64,000 nt of DNA from Flavobacterium agricola (GTDB taxonomy: Bacteria; Bacteroidota; Bacteroidia; Flavobacteriales; Flavobacteriaceae): NCBI RefSeq assembly GCF_025919725.1, contig NZ_CP081495.1:2542001-2606000 (forward strand), in the 5' to 3' direction. Position numbers and translations under genes: made by a program. Positions 60,797 to 64,000 of the stretch are shown here, in pieces; positions within the stretch are counted from its first letter, which is position 1; every line of letters begins with the position of its first letter. Below the pieces are notes generated by a model. The model was not told where the DNA came from and did no database searches. It saw only the letters and a program-made list of their open reading frames with translations.

Positions 60797-62185
60797 ATGA
60801 ACAACATAAAACAATACGTTCAGGAAAATAAAGAACGTTTTTTAAATGAATTAATTGACCTGTTAAAAATTCCATCAGTAAGTGCTGATAGCGCTTATTC
60901 ACAAGATGTAATTGATGCTGCAAATGCTGTTAAAGCAAGCTTGTTGGATGCAGGATGCGATTTTGCAGAATTGTGTGAAACGCCAGGTTATCCAATTGTT
61001 TACGGAGAAAAAACAATTGATCCGGATTTACCAACCGTTTTAGTTTACGGGCATTATGATGTACAACCGGCTGATCCTATTAACTTATGGGATTCGCCAC
61101 CGTTCGAACCGGTCATTAAACCAACAGCAATTCATCCTGAAGGTGCAATTTTTGCTCGTGGTGCATGCGACGATAAAGGGCAAATGTTTATGCACGTAAA
61201 AGCTTTAGAATATATGGTTCGTACTAACAACTTACCATGTAACGTAAAGTTTATGATTGAAGGAGAAGAAGAAGTAGGATCTGCATCTTTAGCTTGGTTT
61301 GTAGAACGCAATCAAGAAAAATTAAAAAATGATGTGATTTTAATTTCTGATACCGGCATGATTTCTAACGAACAACCTTCTATAACAACAGGTTTACGTG
61401 GATTAAGTTATGTTGAGGTTGAAGTTACAGGACCAAACCGCGATTTACATTCAGGTTTATACGGTGGTGCAGTAGCAAACCCAATCAATATTTTATCTAA
61501 AATGATTGCTTCGTTACATGACGAAAACAATCACATTACCATTCCTGGTTTTTATGATAAAGTTGAAGAGCTGTCTCAAGAAGAAAGAGATGAAATGGCG
61601 AAACGCCCATTTTCATTAGATAAATATAAAGAAGCTTTAGATATTGCTGATGTTAGTGGTGAAGCTGGTTATACAACCAACGAGCGCAACTCAATCCGTC
61701 CAACATTAGATGTTAATGGTATTTGGGGTGGTTATACGGGCGAAGGCGCAAAAACAGTTATTGCATCAAAAGCTTTTGCTAAAATTTCTATGCGATTAGT
61801 TCCTGGACAAGATTGGGAAGAAATTACAGATTTATTTGCCAAGCATTTTGAAGCTATTGCTCCAAAATCGGTTAAAGTTGTTGTAAAACCACATCACGGC
61901 GGACAAGGTTATGTTACACCAATTGATTCTATTGGATATCAAGCAGCAGCAAAAGCTTATACCGAATCTTTTGGAGTTACACCAATTCCGGTTCGTTCAG
62001 GAGGATCAATTCCGATTGTTGCTTTGTTTGAGAAAGAATTAAAATCAAAAACAATTATGATGGGCTTCGGGTTAGATTCTGATGCAATTCACTCTCCAAA
62101 CGAACATTTTGGAGTATTTAATTACTTAAAAGGTATTGAAACGATTCCGTTATTCTATAAAAACTTTGTAGAATTATCTAAATAA
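60797..62185 (+). CDS. M20 family dipeptidase
   Basis: A 462-residue zinc metallopeptidase (ATG at 60797, MNNIKQYVQENKERF). Metal-binding motifs are VLVYGHYDVQPADP, FARGACDDKGQMF, MIEGEEEVGSAS (the catalytic Glu-Glu), SDTGMISNEQP and the C-terminal HSPNEHFGV. It also has the lid domain with RDLHSGLYGGAVANP. This is the CNDP/PepV-like dipeptidase branch, which cleaves dipeptides or N-terminal residues; substrates unknown. The frame stays open to 60725, but the extra residues look unlike this family. A hairpin ends the unit. Confidence 0.94.
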   Translation: MNNIKQYVQENKERFLNELIDLLKIPSVSADSAYSQDVIDAANAVKASLLDAGCDFAELCETPGYPIVYGEKTIDPDLPTVLVYGHYDVQPADPINLWDSPPFEPVIKPTAIHPEGAIFARGACDDKGQMFMHVKALEYMVRTNNLPCNVKFMIEGEEEVGSASLAWFVERNQEKLKNDVILISDTGMISNEQPSITTGLRGLSYVEVEVTGPNRDLHSGLYGGAVANPINILSKMIASLHDENNHITIPGFYDKVEELSQEERDEMAKRPFSLDKYKEALDIADVSGEAGYTTNERNSIRPTLDVNGIWGGYTGEGAKTVIASKAFAKISMRLVPGQDWEEITDLFAKHFEAIAPKSVKVVVKPHHGGQGYVTPIDSIGYQAAAKAYTESFGVTPIPVRSGGSIPIVALFEKELKSKTIMMGFGLDSDAIHSPNEHFGVFNYLKGIETIPLFYKNFVELSK

Positions 62186-62221
62186 AACAAAACCCCGTTA
62201 CAAAACGGGGTTTTTTATTTT
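62186..62221. terminator. Bidirectional terminator
   Basis: AAAACCCCGTT-ACA-AACGGGGTTTT hairpin flanked by A and T runs between the M20 gene and a converging gene. Confidence 0.88.
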
Positions 62222-62744
62222 AAGGCATAAAGCCATTGCTTGCATTGGGCGGTGTTATTTGATTGTACAGTACTTGTTGCTCTAAAGTACTTACATTTAT
62301 AAAAGGCGGTATGTGTTTTTTAATTTCTGCCTGATTCTCGGTTAAAACATTTTTAACAAAAAAAACTTCATAGCAGGTTACGCAACTTTCTAAAGTTTTT
62401 AAAACTACTAAAATAGAAGTATTTGCTACCAAATGAATGCTTTCTATTTGGCAATGCGTTTTTTCGGCAATATTAAAAAGTAAATTTTCTAAATCGTTAC
62501 CAAAAAATGTTTTTAAAATGGCTGAATAATTGTTGGCACCAAGCGGAAAAGCTTCTTCTTGCGTACTAAACTTAATAATGCTTTCAATTTCTGCGGTTGA
62601 TTTATTAGATAACGAATATAGGATTGAAGTAATGCAGGCTCTTAAACCTTCTTCAATTTTATACCTTTCTTCCCCAGTAAGGGTGCACAAATTTTGTATC
62701 GTATTTTCGCAAACTATTTCGTTTATTTTCTTTAATATTCGCAT
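62220..62744 (-). CDS. Hypothetical protein (possibly DUF937-like)
   Basis: A 174-residue soluble protein. The stretch GEERYKIEEGLRACITSILYSLSNKS looks like the DUF937 domain seen in some other Bacteroidota proteins, but the match is weak. It has four cysteines, two of them in ESCVTCYEVFF. No signal peptide or membrane helix. It is single and faces the M20 gene. I would not assign a function. Confidence 0.6.
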   Translation of the reverse strand: MRILKKINEIVCENTIQNLCTLTGEERYKIEEGLRACITSILYSLSNKSTAEIESIIKFSTQEEAFPLGANNYSAILKTFFGNDLENLLFNIAEKTHCQIESIHLVANTSILVVLKTLESCVTCYEVFFVKNVLTENQAEIKKHIPPFINVSTLEQQVLYNQITPPNASNGFMP

Positions 62745-62802
62745 AACAAACCAAGTTTAGTAATAAAATTAACATTTTTTGCGAAATAAAGAATGCTTTA
62801 AC

Positions 62803-63570
62803 TTACAAAATTTGATATAAAATGGGTTTGCTTGGAGATGCATCATTCTCAAACGATGCAATTTGTAAGTTTAAAACGTAAGTACCGTCAGGAATTTGGT
62901 TGCTAACAAAAATAAGTTCGGTTATGGTACAATCCCAACGGGCATCGCTATTTACAGCAATAACATTGGTTAAGTTCCAAAAAGCTTTGTGCGCAACTAA
63001 CGCCCCGTTATCTTTTTCTTTATCTACGCTGGGTAAATCAATCAATAAATGGCTAACGTTAATTTCTTTAATATATTGAGCGGCAGCCTCAGATAAATAG
63101 GGCGGATTGGTGTTAGAATAATTTTTATGCTTTTTTTCTGATAAGTTTGGTAAGGTTCTAATTATTAAAGCTTCGGGCTTTTTTCCGTTTAAAGCTTTTT
63201 GAATTTGATTCGCTGTTAGTACATAATCTCTGTTTTGTAATTCTGGAGTTATAGAAATTAACTCGGCTACAAATACAAATTTTTTTAAGGTTTGGTTTAT
63301 AGAATAAAAGTTTTGTGTAATATGTCCTAAACATTCGGTATGCGTACCGTGTCCATGCGGATTAAATAAAATGTTGTTAAAGTTGGTTGCCGATTTTCCT
63401 GAACGAACGCTGCCCACAAAATCTCCCATAACAACCGGGGTAATTTCGGGCTGGCTCAAATACCAAGCAATTGGGTTTTTGGCTGTATTTTCAATCGGTA
63501 ATGAAATATCTAGCGGGTTAGCTAAATCAATTACTAATTTTTGGTTTTGATGTTCAAGTGTTGCTTTCAT
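62803..63570 (-). CDS. Cyclase family metal-dependent hydrolase
   Basis: The 255 residues fit the cyclase/kynurenine formamidase superfamily: the metal motif FNPHGHGTHTECLGHI (the HxGTHxD/E type) around residue 70, then LIIRTLPNLSEKK and HLLIDLPSVDKEKDNG. It might hydrolyse N-formylkynurenine or another cyclic amide or formyl group. No tryptophan-degradation genes are visible nearby, so specificity is not clear. Its start overlaps the hemW stop by one base (TAATG), so it is probably expressed in the same operon. Confidence 0.87.
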   Translation of the reverse strand: MKATLEHQNQKLVIDLANPLDISLPIENTAKNPIAWYLSQPEITPVVMGDFVGSVRSGKSATNFNNILFNPHGHGTHTECLGHITQNFYSINQTLKKFVFVAELISITPELQNRDYVLTANQIQKALNGKKPEALIIRTLPNLSEKKHKNYSNTNPPYLSEAAAQYIKEINVSHLLIDLPSVDKEKDNGALVAHKAFWNLTNVIAVNSDARWDCTITELIFVSNQIPDGTYVLNLQIASFENDASPSKPILYQIL

Positions 63571-64000
63571 TATTCGTTAATTCTAAAAAGTTCTGAGGCA
63601 ATGCCATCGCAAAAAAACTTGCCTTGTAAGGTAGTTTTTAAAACATTATTTTCTATAACTAATTTATTTTGCGCAATAAACGGTGCTGCGTTTGTTTTTA
63701 CATACGCTAAATAATCAGCACCAAATTCGGCTTCAATTCGAGGTAAATCAACGCCCCAAATGGTGCGCAAGCCCGTCATAATATATTCGTTGTACCGATC
63801 TTGTTTGGTTAAAACTTCAACTTCGTTTGGTAAAATGTTTGCTTGTATTTGCTGAATATATAAAGAATTGTTGGCAACATTCCACGAACGATCCGTTCCG
63901 TTAAAGCTATGCGCCGATGGACCAATAGCTAAATATTTTTTACCCAACCAATAAGCCGAATTGTTTTTAGAAAAATAATCAGGTTTACTAAAATTAGATA
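63570..64000 (-). CDS. hemW: Radical SAM heme chaperone HemW (C-terminal part)
   Basis: The frame runs off the window at 64000, so the N-terminal radical SAM CxxxCxxC region is missing. The visible 143 residues have the HemN/HemW hallmark YLAIGPSAHSFNGTDRSWN, followed by YNEYIMTGLRTIWGVDLP, which is the C-terminal domain of HemW (former coproporphyrinogen oxidase-like). The preceding residues YFSKNNSAYWLGKK fit the family. The last base overlaps the cyclase start codon. Confidence 0.9.
   Translation of the reverse strand, partial: SNFSKPDYFSKNNSAYWLGKKYLAIGPSAHSFNGTDRSWNVANNSLYIQQIQANILPNEVEVLTKQDRYNEYIMTGLRTIWGVDLPRIEAEFGADYLAYVKTNAAPFIAQNKLVIENNVLKTTLQGKFFCDGIASELFRINE

Noticed and set aside
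1..64000. CRISPR array, prophage, insertion sequence or defence island
   Set aside because: I saw no regularly spaced repeats, transposase, integrase, phage structural gene or known defence gene. The repeated short palindromes are terminators.

Overview
This is chromosomal DNA from a low-GC Bacteroidota, most likely a Flavobacteriaceae member of the Flavobacterium/Myroides kind. The signs are an AT-rich coding style, TAnnTTTG-type promoters in place of TATAAT boxes, few Shine-Dalgarno sequences, a mevalonate-type isoprenoid route, family-specific proteins (DUF3098, DUF4271, DUF4296, DUF5522), a TonB-dependent receptor with a carboxypeptidase-like N-terminal domain, and a probable Flavo-1-like RNA element. 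Almost the whole window is housekeeping. I see no prophage, insertion sequence, CRISPR array or defence island.

Layout. 1-5.5 kb (minus): a truncated membrane protein, rpoN, asnS, frr, pyrH and a patatin-like lipase. 5.6-10.8 kb: a thioredoxin-like protein, then an assimilatory sulfate cluster (APS reductase cysH, cysD, cysN, a TauE/SafE permease with an extra N-terminal domain) with an Rrf2 regulator; a 17-bp palindrome covers the -33 element of the cysH promoter. 10.9-14.6 kb: small proteins, then the truB-uppP-DUF3098-ftsX block. 14.8-25 kb: leuS, a membrane metallopeptidase, a saccharopine dehydrogenase-like gene, pckA, hemD. 25-33 kb: GT2-dihydroorotase-DUF4296 operon, a ferredoxin and its reductase, Mrp/NifU iron-sulfur carriers, trmB-LysE-ATL operon.

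33.4-40.5 kb is the most interesting part. A PhoR/PhoB-like two-component pair lies next to a large TonB-dependent receptor and a beta-helix lipoprotein. The receptor and lipoprotein promoters share two conserved elements at exactly the same 50-bp offset, which suggests one regulon controlled by the neighbouring response regulator. 40.6-46.7 kb: LuxE-like protein, tyrS, a double cysteine-cluster protein, mevalonate kinase-like and UbiA-type prenyltransferase, rRNA pseudouridine synthase, thioredoxin. 46.8-51.3 kb: a 1501-residue DnaE with a complete proofreading exonuclease fused at its N-terminus. 51.6-64 kb: rpsP-rimM-trmN6, a glutaryl-CoA dehydrogenase gene split by a frameshift, DUF3050, mvaD, a Flavo-1-like element, a flavoprotein, AsmA-like and lipoprotein genes, tRNA-Leu(UAG), an M20 peptidase, a cyclase-family hydrolase and the 3' end of hemW.

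Two apparent single-base indels (near 52072 in rpsP, in an A7 run at 54400 in the acyl-CoA dehydrogenase) lie 2.3 kb apart in low-complexity tracts. They may be sequencing errors. Function calls come from recognising motifs by eye; no database search was possible.
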